A stretch of 64,000 nucleotides of DNA from Kineosporia succinea (lineage in GTDB: Bacteria; Actinomycetota; Actinomycetes; Actinomycetales; Kineosporiaceae). Position numbers and translations under genes: made by a program. The notes under the pieces were generated by a model. It was not told the DNA's origin. It made no database searches and was given only the letters and a program-made list of their open reading frames with translations. This document shows, piece by piece, positions 1-8,728 of this stretch; position 1 is the first letter of the stretch, and each line of letters starts with the position of its first letter. Location of the stretch: NCBI RefSeq assembly GCF_030811555.1, contig NZ_JAUSQZ010000001.1, positions 1,364,001 through 1,428,000 on the forward strand, given 5' to 3'.

Positions 1-826
1 CGAGGTCGGGAAGAACTGGGACACCCCGGGGACGCAGCTCTGGGCCCGGGTGAACTCGATCGATTCCCCCTGGGGCCTGGACGATCTCGCCACCGTGGTG
101 CTCGAGGTGGGGCACGCCGTGGACGTGGTGATGATCCCGAAGGTGCAGGGCCCGGAGGACATCCACTACGTCGACCGGTTGCTGGCCCAGCTCGAGGCCA
201 AGGCCGCGCTGACCCGGCCGGTGCTGATCCACGCCATCCTGGAGACCGCGGCCGGGGTGTCGCGGGTGGAGGAGATCTGCGCGGCCAGCCCGCGGATGCA
301 GGGACTTTCGCTGGGCCCGGCCGATCTGGCGGCGAACCGGCGGATGAAGACGACCCGGGTCGGCGGCGGTCATCCGGGATACCTGGTGCGAGAAGACCCT
401 TCGTCGGACGGCACCCGGCGCGCGACCTTCCAGCAGGACCTGTGGCACTACACGATCGCCCGCATGGTCGACGCCTGTGTGGCCAACGGGATCTACCCGT
501 ACTACGGACCGTTCGGCGACATCCGCGACACCGTGGCCTGCGAAGACCAGTTCCGCAACGCCTTCCTGCTCGGCTGCGTCGGGGCCTGGAGCCTGCACCC
601 GGCGCAGATTCCCATCGCCCAGAGGGTTTTCAGCCCGTCACCGGAAGAGGTGCGGCACGCCCAGCGAGTGATCGAGGCGATGGGCGACGGCACCGGCGCC
701 GTTCTGATCGACGGACGGATGGAGGATGATGCCTCCGTGAAACAGTGCCACGTGATCCTCTCCACGGCTCATGCCCTGGCCGCGCGCGACCCGGACCTGG
801 CCGACCTCTACGAGTTCACGTCGTGA
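1..826 (+). CDS. HpcH/HpaI (CitE-like) malyl-CoA lyase family protein, 5' end missing
   Basis: Belongs to the HpcH/HpaI aldolase / citrate lyase beta family that cleaves or condenses acyl-CoA esters such as malyl-CoA and beta-methylmalyl-CoA. Visible family stretches are [21 protein letters not shown] and [10 protein letters not shown] followed by a Gly/His loop ([10 protein letters not shown]) typical of malyl-CoA lyases. The reading frame is open to the window's left edge (codons from base 2), so the gene starts outside; the GTG at 50 lies inside a conserved stretch and is not the start. Its stop overlaps the next gene by 4 bp (GTGA), so the two are translationally coupled. Substrate assignment (L-malyl-CoA or beta-methylmalyl-CoA, glyoxylate-producing) is inferred from family resemblance only. 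Confidence 0.85.
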   Translation, partial: EVGKNWDTPGTQLWARVNSIDSPWGLDDLATVVLEVGHAVDVVMIPKVQGPEDIHYVDRLLAQLEAKAALTRPVLIHAILETAAGVSRVEEICAASPRMQGLSLGPADLAANRRMKTTRVGGGHPGYLVREDPSSDGTRRATFQQDLWHYTIARMVDACVANGIYPYYGPFGDIRDTVACEDQFRNAFLLGCVGAWSLHPAQIPIAQRVFSPSPEEVRHAQRVIEAMGDGTGAVLIDGRMEDDASVKQCHVILSTAHALAARDPDLADLYEFTS

Positions 827-1662
827 GCTTCCAGCCGCGACGCTCAGCGCTCTACATGCCCGGCTCGAACGAGCGGGCGCTGGAGAAGGCGCGTTCACTC
901 CCCGCCGACGTCCTGCTCCTCGACCTCGAGGACGCGGTGGCCCCCACCGCGAAGATCGCTGCCCGGGAACGGGTCTGCTCACTCGTGGCCTCCAAGACGT
1001 TCGGCGCGCGCGAGGTGGTGATCCGGGTGAACGCACCCGGCACACCGTGGCACACCGACGACCTGGCGGCGGTGGCGGCGGCATCCCCGTCAGCGGTACT
1101 GGTGCCGAAGGTGTCGTCGCCCGCGGTCGTGCAGGCGGTGGCCGAGGTGGTGCCGGTGCCGATCTGGGCGATGATCGAGACCCCCGCGGCCGTGCTCGCA
1201 GCAGCCGCGATCGCCTCGTCGTCGGAGCAGCTCACGGTGCTCGTGATGGGCACGAACGACCTGGCCAACGAACTGCGAGCCGGATCCGCCCCCGGCCGTC
1301 CCGCGCTGGTGACCGCCCTGCAGACGGCCCTGCTGGGCGCGCGAGCCGCCGGAAAGATCATCCTCGACGGCGTCTACAACGATGTCCGTGACGCCGCCGG
1401 CTTCGAGGCCGAGTGCGAACAGGGCCGGGAGTTCGGATTCGACGGCAAGACACTGATCCACCCGTCGCAGGTGGAACCGGCGAACCGCGTGTTCGGTCCC
1501 TCGGCCACCGAGATCACCCACAGCCGGGCAGTACTGGAGGCATGGGCTCGCGCGGAGGCCGAGGGTCAGGGCGTTGCGGTCGTGAACGGGCGGCTCATCG
1601 AGAACCTGCACGTCGAGAACGCCCAGCGCGTGCTCGGGGCCGCCGAGGCACTGAATCTCTGA
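823..1662 (+). CDS. CitE-family CoA ester lyase / malyl-CoA thioesterase-like protein
   Basis: A 279-residue second CitE-type TIM-barrel protein. Visible motifs are [14 protein letters not shown] near the N-terminus, [11 protein letters not shown] (metal- and CoA-site region), [18 protein letters not shown] and a C-terminal [12 protein letters not shown] stretch, all standard for CitE-like lyases. I chose the GTG at 823 because it overlaps the upstream stop (GTGA) and begins exactly at the conserved N-terminus; the longer frame from 745 would run through the preceding gene. Pairing of a malyl-CoA lyase-like gene with a CitE-like gene resembles organisms in which a lyase and a malyl-CoA thioesterase act together in the ethylmalonyl-CoA pathway. 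Whether this one is lyase or thioesterase cannot be told from sequence. Confidence 0.85.
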   Translation: MSFQPRRSALYMPGSNERALEKARSLPADVLLLDLEDAVAPTAKIAARERVCSLVASKTFGAREVVIRVNAPGTPWHTDDLAAVAAASPSAVLVPKVSSPAVVQAVAEVVPVPIWAMIETPAAVLAAAAIASSSEQLTVLVMGTNDLANELRAGSAPGRPALVTALQTALLGARAAGKIILDGVYNDVRDAAGFEAECEQGREFGFDGKTLIHPSQVEPANRVFGPSATEITHSRAVLEAWARAEAEGQGVAVVNGRLIENLHVENAQRVLGAAEALNL

Positions 1663-1817
1663 ATGACACCCGTTGTTCCGCAGAGCTTCTCGCCGCCTCG
1701 AACCGTCCTCTGACCGGACATCCTCACGATCAGCCCCAGCAGCGGCCGCCAGCGAGTGACGCCGGCACCATCGCCGGAGCTGAAGTGGTTCGAGTTTCAC
1801 GTTCTTTGGCCGGGCGA

Positions 1818-1860
1818 CAGACACACCCCCTATACCGATTGGGTATAGGGGGTGTGTCTG
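1818..1860. terminator. Perfect 19-bp inverted repeat between convergent genes
   Basis: Arms 1818-1836 and 1842-1860 are perfectly complementary, with a 5-base loop (gattg). It lies 156 bp beyond the CitE-like stop and ahead of a simple-repeat tract. There is no T-tract on either strand, so it would be a U-less terminator or a cruciform. Role inferred from position. Confidence 0.5.
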
Positions 1861-2050
1861 CGCTTCGGCACGGCACGGCACGGCACCGCACGGCGAGCCA
1901 CCGCACAGCACCACACGGGGCACGGCCCGGCAAGCCACGCCACGCCACGGCAAGCCACCGCACGAAACGGCAAGCCACCGCACGGCACCACACGGGGCAC
2001 GGCACGGCACGGCACGGCACGGCACGGCACGGCACGGCACGGCACGGCAC
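1861..2050. repeat. GGCAC pentanucleotide tract with degenerate flank
   Basis: From 1996 to 2050 the pentamer GGCAC is repeated 11 times without error. The preceding bases (1861-1995) are a degenerate mix of CGGCAC, CCACGCCACG and CAAGCCACC words. The rest of the 1663-2298 gap (the last 240 bases before the EamA gene) shows no gene. Long open frames here on both strands encode only Cys-Arg-Ala-Val-Pro or His-Gly-Thr-Ala-Arg repeats and are artefacts of a stop-free repeat. Confidence 0.85.
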
Positions 2051-2298
2051 GGAGACCACTGCATCCGCAGCCCTCGGGATCATCGCGGGCAACTGACTAC
2101 TCAACGCCCGGTCCCAGCCCACCAGGTCGGCCGTCCGAGTCGTCCGAGCAGCGGGCGCCGTTCGCGAGGTGATCAAGTCGCGGGCGCCAGCCACGGGGTG
2201 CAGTGCCGGGGCCACGGGCGGATCTCACTTTTCGCGCGGGGCGATCGTCTTCCCGGGTGGGTGGGTCTTTGTTCCGGGCGGTGAATTCAGGACGTGTC

Positions 2299-3228
2299 TC
2301 AGGGCGCTCCGGTCTCCGTCACCTCTGCGGGTTCGCGGGTCGCGCGAGCACGCGTCACGATCACGAGTCCCAGCAGCATCAGGAGGGCTCCGGGCACCAC
2401 GGCCAGGGGCGGCGCTTCGCCCAGCCAGGCCCAGGCCAGCAGCGAGGCACCCGGCACCTCCAGCAGGATCGCGAGGGCCAGCGGGGTGGCTCCGACGACG
2501 GGCAGCGTGACGTTGAACAGAGTGTGCCCGAGCACCTGGGCACCGACGGTCACGACGGCGATCTCGATCCAGGTACGGGTGGAGAACCCATGCAGGGGTG
2601 TATGTGTCAGCGCGGCGGCGGGCAGCATCACGGCGGCGCAGGCCGAGTAGGCGATGAGCGTGTAGATGGCCGGCGTCGTGTACCGCATGACCTTCGTCCC
2701 CGCGAGCATGTAGACGGCGACCGCGGCGGCGGCGAACAGGGCGAGGGCGTCACCGGCCAGGGCTTCGCGGGAACGGCCCGCGTCCACCCCGGTGATCGCG
2801 ACGACGCCGGCCATCGACACCCCGACCCCGATGAGCACCGCGCGGGGAACGGCGACCTGCCGTGCCAGGTCGAAAGCGACCAGGAAGACAGGGGTGGTCG
2901 AGACCAGCGCCGTCGACGCGGCGACACTCGTCATTCGCAACGACGCGAACCAACTGGTGAAGTGAGCGGCCAGAACGAGACCGGAGAGAATGGCGAGACC
3001 GGTGATACGCCAGTTCATTCGTCGGAAACCGTTGCGATCGCGAAAAAGCGCCCAGATCCCACTGACTCCGGCACCGGCCAGGTTCCTCCAGAACACGATC
3101 GCGATGACGGGGGCGAGAGTGCCGGCGGTGATGGGACCAGAGGAGGAGACGCCGGTCACAGCGACGGCAACGAGAATCCAGGCACGCAGGGGAGTCACGG
3201 ACCCACTCGTACCAGAGCTCGAAGTCAC
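2299..3228 (-). CDS. EamA/DMT-family membrane transporter
   Basis: 309 residues with about ten hydrophobic helices in two five-helix halves, the layout of drug/metabolite transporters of the EamA type. Visible landmarks are FWRNLAGAG after helix 2, SVAASTALVSTTPVF in helix 4, and the second-half equivalent LAILLEVPGASLLAWAWLGE, where the Glu and Leu-Gly-Glu pattern is typical of EamA repeat ends. The start is a GTG at 3228; no strong ribosome binding site is visible. Substrate unknown; members export amino acids, sugars or nucleosides. It is convergent with the CitE-like pair and divergent from the gene at 3325. Confidence 0.85.
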   Translation of the reverse strand: MTSSSGTSGSVTPLRAWILVAVAVTGVSSSGPITAGTLAPVIAIVFWRNLAGAGVSGIWALFRDRNGFRRMNWRITGLAILSGLVLAAHFTSWFASLRMTSVAASTALVSTTPVFLVAFDLARQVAVPRAVLIGVGVSMAGVVAITGVDAGRSREALAGDALALFAAAAVAVYMLAGTKVMRYTTPAIYTLIAYSACAAVMLPAAALTHTPLHGFSTRTWIEIAVVTVGAQVLGHTLFNVTLPVVGATPLALAILLEVPGASLLAWAWLGEAPPLAVVPGALLMLLGLVIVTRARATREPAEVTETGAP

Positions 3229-3324
3229 GGCCGCGCGGTGATCTGGTCACGTCCCGGCCACAGCTCGGCCGCAGACCGCGCGGACCGGGCGGAATTACCA
3301 GACACCTGTGGCACTCTCGCAGGT

Positions 3325-3909
3325 GTGACCGCCCACCCCTCCCCCGGAAACGGACAGCAGCAGCTGCGCCGGCCGTTGTCCCCGGTCGAGGCCGCACTGG
3401 TTGCCGAGGCCTGCAGCCGCAGCGACGTGGTGTGGGTCAAGCCCGGCGGGGCCGAGCGGTACCAGGCGGTCTGGCACACCTGGCACGACGACGCGGTGGC
3501 CGTGGTCTACGGCGCCGGTGAGCAGATGCTCCCGGTGCTGAGCGGCGAGGTCGAGGTGATGGCCCGCAGCAAGGACACCGGCGCGGCCGTGATCGGCTTC
3601 CTCGCCCACGTCGACACGCTCACCGCCCACACCCCGGAGTGGGACGCGGCGGCGACCGTCCTCTCCACCGCCCGCCTGAACGCCGTGGACATGGACCAGC
3701 AGCGCGAGCGCTGGGCGTCCGGCGCGGTCATCTCGCTGCTGCGCCCGATCGCGGTGACCGTGGCCGCCGAAGGCCGCGACGACACCCCGACCGGAGCTCT
3801 GCCCCCGCTCGGCGGTCCGGGCACGACGACCGGCAAGAAGCCGTTCCACCTGGGCGGCCGGCTGCGCCGGGCCCTCCGCCTGCGGCGGCGCGACGAGGAC
3901 GACGACTAG
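3325..3909 (+). CDS. Conserved-looking hypothetical protein, acidic/basic C-terminal tail
   Basis: 194 residues, no family recognised. The middle (about 25-140) is a mixed alpha/beta stretch, WVKPGGAERYQAVWHTWHDDAVAVVY then VMARSKDTGAAVIGF, that could be a small beta barrel of the flavin-reductase-like kind, but no diagnostic residues are visible. The C-terminus is Arg-rich (LRRALRLRRR) and ends in DEDDD. I chose the GTG at 3325, where high GC3 coding begins; the longer frame upstream runs antisense to the EamA gene. Bases 3309-3314 (CACTCT) 10 bp upstream could serve as a weak leaderless -10. The 3' end merges into a short direct repeat of gacgacgactagc. Confidence 0.7.
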   Translation: MTAHPSPGNGQQQLRRPLSPVEAALVAEACSRSDVVWVKPGGAERYQAVWHTWHDDAVAVVYGAGEQMLPVLSGEVEVMARSKDTGAAVIGFLAHVDTLTAHTPEWDAAATVLSTARLNAVDMDQQRERWASGAVISLLRPIAVTVAAEGRDDTPTGALPPLGGPGTTTGKKPFHLGGRLRRALRLRRRDEDDD

Positions 3910-4041
3910 CGACGACGACTAGCGACGACGTCCTCACCGACCCGGGCGGCCGGTGGGCCGGGCGCCCCGGACGACCACAACGTCCTCAATCGGTGACCGG
4001 CACCACCCGTGCCCCAGCGAGCCGATCTGAAACGGGCCACC

Positions 4042-4047
4042 TAGGCT
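4042..4047 (+). promoter_or_regulatory. Candidate -10 for leaderless mgtE-like mRNA
   Basis: TAGGCT followed by 7 bases and the GTG start at 4055. A TANNNT hexamer 6-8 bases before the start codon, with no ribosome binding site, is the usual look of leaderless genes in actinobacteria. Confidence 0.55.
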
Positions 4048-4054
4048 GCACCTC

Positions 4055-5338
4055 GTGGGCGCTGCCGCGAATCGGGTGTTCGTCGCGCGGATGGCCGGTC
4101 TGGCCGTCTTCGACCCGCTCGGCGATCAGGTCGGGAGGGTCCGCGACGTCATTGTCATGTTCCGGCCCGGGAAGCCGATCCGCGTGGTCGGGCTGGTGGT
4201 CGAGGTGGTCGGACGCCGTCGCGTGTTCCTGCCGATGACCCGGGTGACCAACATCGACGCCGGTCAGGTGATCACGACCGGTCTGGTGAACATGCGCCGC
4301 TTCGAGCAACGGCCGACCGAGACGCTGGTGCTGGGCGAGCTGCTCGACCGCACCGTCACGCTCACGGAGGACGGCGGGCAGGTGACGATCGAGGACGTCG
4401 CCATGCAGCCCACCCGCACCAAGGAGTGGCGCCTGTGCCGTGCCTACGTGCGCCGCGTCCGCCCCGGCCGGTTCGCCCGGAGGGGTGAAGCCTTCGTCGT
4501 CGACATCGACGACCTGGAGGGCTTCGGCATCGTCGAGGAACGCCAGGGCGCCGCCAACCTGCTGGCCGCGTTCGACGGTCTGAAGGCCGCCGACCTGGCC
4601 GAGGTGATCCACGAACTGGCCCCCAAGCGCCGGCACGAGGTCGCGAGCGCCCTCACCGACGAACGCCTGGCCGACGTCCTCGAGGAGCTGCCGGAGGAGG
4701 CCCAGGTCGAGATCCTGACCGAGCTGGAGTTCGGCCGGGCCGCCGACGTGCTCGAGGCGATGCAGCCCGACGACGCCGCCGACCTGCTCTCCGAGCTCCC
4801 GCCCGACCAGCGCGACCAGCTGCTCGAGCTGATGGACCCGGAGGAGGCCGAGGACGTCCGGCGTCTGCTGGCCTACGCCGACGACACCGCCGGCGGCCTG
4901 ATGACGCCGGAACCGGTGGTACTGCCGCCCGACGCCGCCATCGCCGAGGCCCTGGCCCGCGTTCGCCGCGCCGACCTCTCCCCCGCCGTGGCCGCGGCCG
5001 TCTTCGTGTGCCGTCCCCCGCTGGAGACCCCCACCGGCAAGTACCTGGGCATGGTGCACATCCAGAAACTGCTGCGCGAGCCTCCGCACCAGTCCATCGG
5101 CTCGATCATGGACAAGGACGTGAAGGCCCTGCCCACCCACGCCACGCTCGAGCAGGTGGCCCGGGTGCTCGCGCACTACAACCTGGTGTCGGTGCCGGTG
5201 GCGGACGAGGCGGGTCGCCTGGTCGGGGCGGTCACGGTGGACGACGTGCTCGACCACCTGCTGCCCGAGCACTGGCGCGAAGATCCCGCCGACCTGCGCG
5301 ACGCGGGGATGACCGGGGAGATCCCGCGTGTCGTCTGA
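4055..5338 (+). CDS. MgtE N-domain and CBS-pair protein lacking the channel
   Basis: 427 residues. Residues about 8-110 form a PRC-barrel-like beta region (VFVARMAGLAVFDPLGDQVGRVRDV). Residues about 165-270 are an MgtE_N superhelix with repeated LADVLEEL / DAADLLSEL helices. Residues about 280-415 hold two CBS motifs (DDTAGGLMTPEPVVL and SIMDKDVKALPTHATLEQVARVLAHY). The five-helix magnesium channel of true MgtE is absent, so this is a cytosolic regulatory relative and probably not a transporter. The 3' end overlaps the DUF1003 gene by 11 bp, giving a tight operon with it and the ATPase. A similar MgtE_N/CBS plus DUF1003 pairing exists in mycobacteria. An adenine-nucleotide or Mg2+-sensing role is inference. 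Confidence 0.85.
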   Translation: MGAAANRVFVARMAGLAVFDPLGDQVGRVRDVIVMFRPGKPIRVVGLVVEVVGRRRVFLPMTRVTNIDAGQVITTGLVNMRRFEQRPTETLVLGELLDRTVTLTEDGGQVTIEDVAMQPTRTKEWRLCRAYVRRVRPGRFARRGEAFVVDIDDLEGFGIVEERQGAANLLAAFDGLKAADLAEVIHELAPKRRHEVASALTDERLADVLEELPEEAQVEILTELEFGRAADVLEAMQPDDAADLLSELPPDQRDQLLELMDPEEAEDVRRLLAYADDTAGGLMTPEPVVLPPDAAIAEALARVRRADLSPAVAAAVFVCRPPLETPTGKYLGMVHIQKLLREPPHQSIGSIMDKDVKALPTHATLEQVARVLAHYNLVSVPVADEAGRLVGAVTVDDVLDHLLPEHWREDPADLRDAGMTGEIPRVV

Positions 5339-6173
5339 TCGTTCGGTGCGGCCGGGCGGTGCGGGCCGCACGGGTAAGGACGCCCGGAAGGGCGCCCGCC
5401 AGCGGGCCGCCAAGATGCGTCCCGACAGGGAACGGACCCCGGCCGAGAGCACCTCCAAGGCCAAGTCCCGGACCCGGCCCGAGGACCGGGGCTGGTTCGC
5501 CCGGCTCACCGCGCCGGCCGGCAGCGGGCTCGACATGCCGCTCGACGCCAGCCGCCGCAACCGCCGCACCGCGCCGGCCATGGACACCGAGCGGTTCGGC
5601 CGGGCCTCGGAACGCTTCGCCCGGTTCATGGGCACGGCGGCGTTCCTCGTCGGCATGACCGTCTTCGTCGGCGGCTGGCTGGCCTGGAACTGGCTGGCCC
5701 CGGAGAGCCTGCAGTTCGACCCCCGGCGGCTGAACTTCACGCTGATGACGCTGATCCTGAGCCTGCAGGCCTCGTACGCGGCCCCGCTGATCCTGCTCGC
5801 CCAGAACCGGCAGGCCGACCGCGACCGGGTGCAGGCCGAGCAGGACCGCGACCGCGCCGAACGGGCTCTGGCCGACACCGAGTACCTGGCCCGGGAGGTC
5901 GCCGCGCTGCGGATCGCGCTGGGCGAGGTGGCCACCCGCGACTTCGTGCGCTCGGAACTGCGGGCGCTGCTGGAGGAGTACGGCGACAAGCCCTCGTCGC
6001 CCCGCGCCAAGAAGAAGGCGGCGAAGTCACAGAAAGACGCGAAGGACAGCCCGAACGGTGGTGCGAACGGGGCAGCGCAGCGTGGACCCGCGCCTGACGG
6101 CAACGGTGCGCAGCCGGAGAATCACCGTTCTGGCTTAACAAACGACGAAGTGGTGCCGACAGAGACTTCGTGA
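5328..6173 (+). CDS. DUF1003 family membrane protein
   Basis: 281 residues. Residues 1-90 are basic and low complexity. Two hydrophobic helices follow, AAFLVGMTVFVGGWLAWNWL and LNFTLMTLILSLQASYAAPLIL, with the DUF1003 signature ending in LLAQNRQADRDR. The next roughly 70 residues, RDRVQAEQDRDRAERALADTEYLAREVAALR, are a cytoplasmic coiled coil, and the tail is Lys/Ser/Asn-rich. The gene begins inside the previous one (11-bp overlap) and its stop overlaps the next start by 4 bp (GTGA). DUF1003 has no established biochemical role; the conserved pairing with an MgtE-N/CBS protein suggests the two form one membrane complex. Confidence 0.85.
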   Translation: MSSDRSVRPGGAGRTGKDARKGARQRAAKMRPDRERTPAESTSKAKSRTRPEDRGWFARLTAPAGSGLDMPLDASRRNRRTAPAMDTERFGRASERFARFMGTAAFLVGMTVFVGGWLAWNWLAPESLQFDPRRLNFTLMTLILSLQASYAAPLILLAQNRQADRDRVQAEQDRDRAERALADTEYLAREVAALRIALGEVATRDFVRSELRALLEEYGDKPSSPRAKKKAAKSQKDAKDSPNGGANGAAQRGPAPDGNGAQPENHRSGLTNDEVVPTETS

Positions 6174-8098
6174 CGACGACCCCTCAGGGCACCGGGATCC
6201 AGCCCGGTCCGCCCGCTCAACCCGGTCCGTCGCCACAACCTGGGCGGCGGCGGCTGGGCGACGTCCTGGTCGAGTCCGGCCTGCTCACCCCCGATCAGCT
6301 CGAGCAGGCCCTGAACGACCAGCGGCGCCCCGACGCCCCCCGGCGCCGGCTCGGCCAGGTCGTGTCGGACCTCGGCCTGGCCACCGAACGCGACGTGGCC
6401 GAGGCCCTGGCCAAGCTCCTCGGCCTGCAGATCGTCGACCTCTCCCGCACGATGCCGGCCCCCGACGTCGTCCGCCTCCTTCCCCGGGCGGTCGCCGAGC
6501 GGACCCGCGTCCTCGTGCTCGACCGGACCTCCAAGGGCCTGCTGGTCGCGGCCGCCGACCCGACGAACGTGCTCGCGCTCGACGACGTGAAGCTCTACAC
6601 GCGCAGCGCGGACATCACCGTCATGGTGGCCACCGATAGCCAGATCCGTGACCAGCTGGCCCGGGCCTGGTCGCTCGGCTCGGACTCGGCCGCGGTCTCG
6701 ATGGCCGAGGAGAGCGTCGAGGAGGAGGACTCCGACCTCGCCACGATGGGCACGGCGGACGACGACGCGCCCATCGTCAAGCTGGTCAACCGGATCTTCG
6801 GTGACGCCGTGCGGCTGCGGGCCTCCGACATCCACGTCGAGGTGCAGCGTGAGGTGCTGCGCGTGCGCTACCGCATCGACGGCCTGCTGCGCGACGTCAT
6901 GAACGCCCCCCGCCGCATCGCCACCTCGGTGATCAGCCGGATCAAGATCATGTCGGGCCTGGACATCTCCGAGCGCCGGATCCCGCAGGACGGCCGCACC
7001 CGGATCGTCGTCGAGAACATGGCGATCGACTGCCGCATCAGCACGCTGCCCAGCCTGCACGGCGAGAAGGTCGTCATCCGTCTGCTCACCCGCGGCGACG
7101 AGGTGCCCACCCTGTCGCAGCTCGGGTTCGAGCCCGACCAGCTCGAGAACTTCGAGAAGTCGCTGGCCGTACCGCAGGGCCTGGTGCTGATCACCGGCCC
7201 CACCGGCTCGGGCAAGACCAACACCCTGTACTCCGCGATCGCCCAGATCAGCGACCCGGAGAAGAACATCGTCACGCTCGAGGACCCGGTCGAGGTGCAG
7301 CTGCCCGGCATCACCCAGGTCGGCGCGAACGCCAAGATCGGCATGACCTTCGCGGCCGGCCTGCGCTCGATCCTGCGGCAGGACCCCGACATCATCCTGG
7401 TCGGTGAGGTGCGTGACGAGGAGACCGCGGAGCTGGCGCTCACCGCGTCCATCACCGGTCACCTCGTGCTCACCACGCTGCACACCAACTCGGCCGTGGC
7501 CGCCCTGACCCGTCTCGTCGACATGGGCGTCGAGCCGTTCCTCGTGGCCTCGTCGCTGACCTGCGCCATCGCCCAGCGTCTGGTGCGGGTGCCGTGCCCG
7601 AGCTGCAAGGCCCCGTACACACCGGGCCCGGACACGCTCACCCTGCTCGGGCTGCTGCCGTCCGACCTGGAGGGCGCCACCCCGATGAAGGGCACCGGCT
7701 GCCCGGAGTGCGGCGGCACCGGATACAAGGGCCGCACCGCCGTCTACGAGGTCCTGGTGGTCGACAACACGATGCGCCAGGTGCTGATGAAGGACGCCAG
7801 CGAGGCCGCCATCGCCGCCGCCGCCCGTCAGGCCGGTATGTCCACGCTGCGGCTGTCCGGCCTGACCAAGGCCCGGCAGGGCAAGACCACCTACGAGGAG
7901 GTCATCCGGGTCACGCAGTCCGACACCGAGGAGGTGCACTCGTGCCCCAAGTGCGGCAGGCACGTCTCCGAGGACATGGTGGCCTGCCCGTACTGCGCCA
8001 CGAACCTCGATCGCGGCCACTGCCAGAACTGCGGCAAGGCGCTGGAGGAGGACTGGAACGTGTGCCCGTACTGCCGGACGGCGGTCACGCCTCCTTGA
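6170..8098 (+). CDS. GspE/PilB-type secretion ATPase with MshEN domain and C-terminal zinc ribbons
   Basis: 642 residues. After a Pro/Gln-rich leader, residues about 25-110 match the MshEN (GspE N-terminal) domain: RRLGDVLVESGLLTPDQLEQAL and RRLGQVVSDLGLATERDVAEAL. The ATPase core carries Walker A GPTGSGKT (about 343-350), an Asp-box region ending in VTLEDPVE, Walker B ILVGEVRD (about 409) and a His-box (GHLVLTTLHTNSA). A four-cysteine zinc module follows (CPSC about 476, CPEC about 505). The last 50 residues add a double zinc ribbon (CPKC, CPYC, CQNC, CPYC) not found in ordinary PilB/GspE. No inner-membrane platform, pilin or prepilin peptidase gene lies nearby. Translation is coupled to DUF1003 (GTGA overlap). 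Tail-to-tail overlap of 14 bp with the GAF gene. Confidence 0.9.
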   Translation: MTTTPQGTGIQPGPPAQPGPSPQPGRRRLGDVLVESGLLTPDQLEQALNDQRRPDAPRRRLGQVVSDLGLATERDVAEALAKLLGLQIVDLSRTMPAPDVVRLLPRAVAERTRVLVLDRTSKGLLVAAADPTNVLALDDVKLYTRSADITVMVATDSQIRDQLARAWSLGSDSAAVSMAEESVEEEDSDLATMGTADDDAPIVKLVNRIFGDAVRLRASDIHVEVQREVLRVRYRIDGLLRDVMNAPRRIATSVISRIKIMSGLDISERRIPQDGRTRIVVENMAIDCRISTLPSLHGEKVVIRLLTRGDEVPTLSQLGFEPDQLENFEKSLAVPQGLVLITGPTGSGKTNTLYSAIAQISDPEKNIVTLEDPVEVQLPGITQVGANAKIGMTFAAGLRSILRQDPDIILVGEVRDEETAELALTASITGHLVLTTLHTNSAVAALTRLVDMGVEPFLVASSLTCAIAQRLVRVPCPSCKAPYTPGPDTLTLLGLLPSDLEGATPMKGTGCPECGGTGYKGRTAVYEVLVVDNTMRQVLMKDASEAAIAAAARQAGMSTLRLSGLTKARQGKTTYEEVIRVTQSDTEEVHSCPKCGRHVSEDMVACPYCATNLDRGHCQNCGKALEEDWNVCPYCRTAVTPP

Positions 8099-8555
8099 TC
8101 AGCAGCCCGAGCCGGTGCGCGACCTCGTCGGACAGCGTGCGCAGCTCCTGCACGTTCTCGTCGCTCCAGAGCCGCGGCTTGTGGTCGATCGCGCACAGCG
8201 CACCCACGATCTGGCCGTCCGGGTCTGTCAGCGGCACCCCGGCGTAGGCGATCACGCCCAGGTCGAGGATGGCGAGGTTCTTGGCGACCAGCGGGTCGTC
8301 GTGGGCGTTGGCCACCACGAACGGCTCGCCCGACGTGACCACGTGCTGGCAGAACGAGTGGGTGAGCGGGGTCCAGCGCTCGGAGCTCCAGGGCTCGGCC
8401 AGACCGTAGGCGCCGGGCAGGGCCTGGCCCTCCTCGTCGACGAGGGTCACCAGCGCGACCGGGCTGCCCAGGCGCAGGGCCGTGCGCAGGCACAACTCGT
8501 CGAGGTCGGGTACTGCGCCCGCCGGCAGCGGGGCTCGTGGCGGTAGTCCCACCAC
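8085..8555 (-). CDS. Single-domain GAF protein
   Basis: 156 residues that are almost entirely one GAF domain. Diagnostic stretches are LRLGSPVALVTLVDEEGQ, THSFCQHVVTSGEPFVVANAH, LGVIAYAGVPLTDPDGQIVGALCAID and a closing helix ENVQELRTLSDEVAHRL. The SFCQHV and GALCAID patterns are those of the stand-alone GAF/GGDEF-associated sensors that bind a small ligand or chromophore; the ligand here is unknown. No output domain is present. The start is one of two adjacent GTG codons (8555 or 8552); GGAGG sits just upstream and favours 8552. It is divergent from mrp, and its last 14 bp overlap the end of the ATPase gene. Confidence 0.85.
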   Translation of the reverse strand: MVGLPPRAPLPAGAVPDLDELCLRTALRLGSPVALVTLVDEEGQALPGAYGLAEPWSSERWTPLTHSFCQHVVTSGEPFVVANAHDDPLVAKNLAILDLGVIAYAGVPLTDPDGQIVGALCAIDHKPRLWSDENVQELRTLSDEVAHRLGLLIKEA

Positions 8556-8728
8556 ACCTCCAAGGTCTTACCGGCGTTCGTTCCCCCACCGGTCTGGCTC
8601 CCGTGACGTCCGGGCCGCCCCCGGACCCGGCAACCATCTTGGGGGACCCCGACGGTTTGCGCGCGCTGAATCGTTACCTGAGCGGGTACCGCGCACCGTC
8701 CGCGTACGGGGACGCTCGCGAGGAGTCA

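Noticed and set aside
1818-1860. Metal-repressor (CsoR-like) operator reading of the TATACC-N5-GGTATA palindrome
   Set aside because: It lies at the ends of two convergent genes, not in front of any promoter; a terminator or cruciform fits better.
1090-2172. Long open frames through the GGCAC tract encoding CRAVP or HGTAR repeats
   Set aside because: They exist because the pentamer has no stop in any frame; composition is wholly repetitive and part runs antisense to a real gene.
6122-8020. 632-residue minus-strand frame opposite the GspE ATPase gene
   Set aside because: Gly/Asp/Arg/His-biased antisense shadow with no recognisable domain; the plus strand has full motifs.
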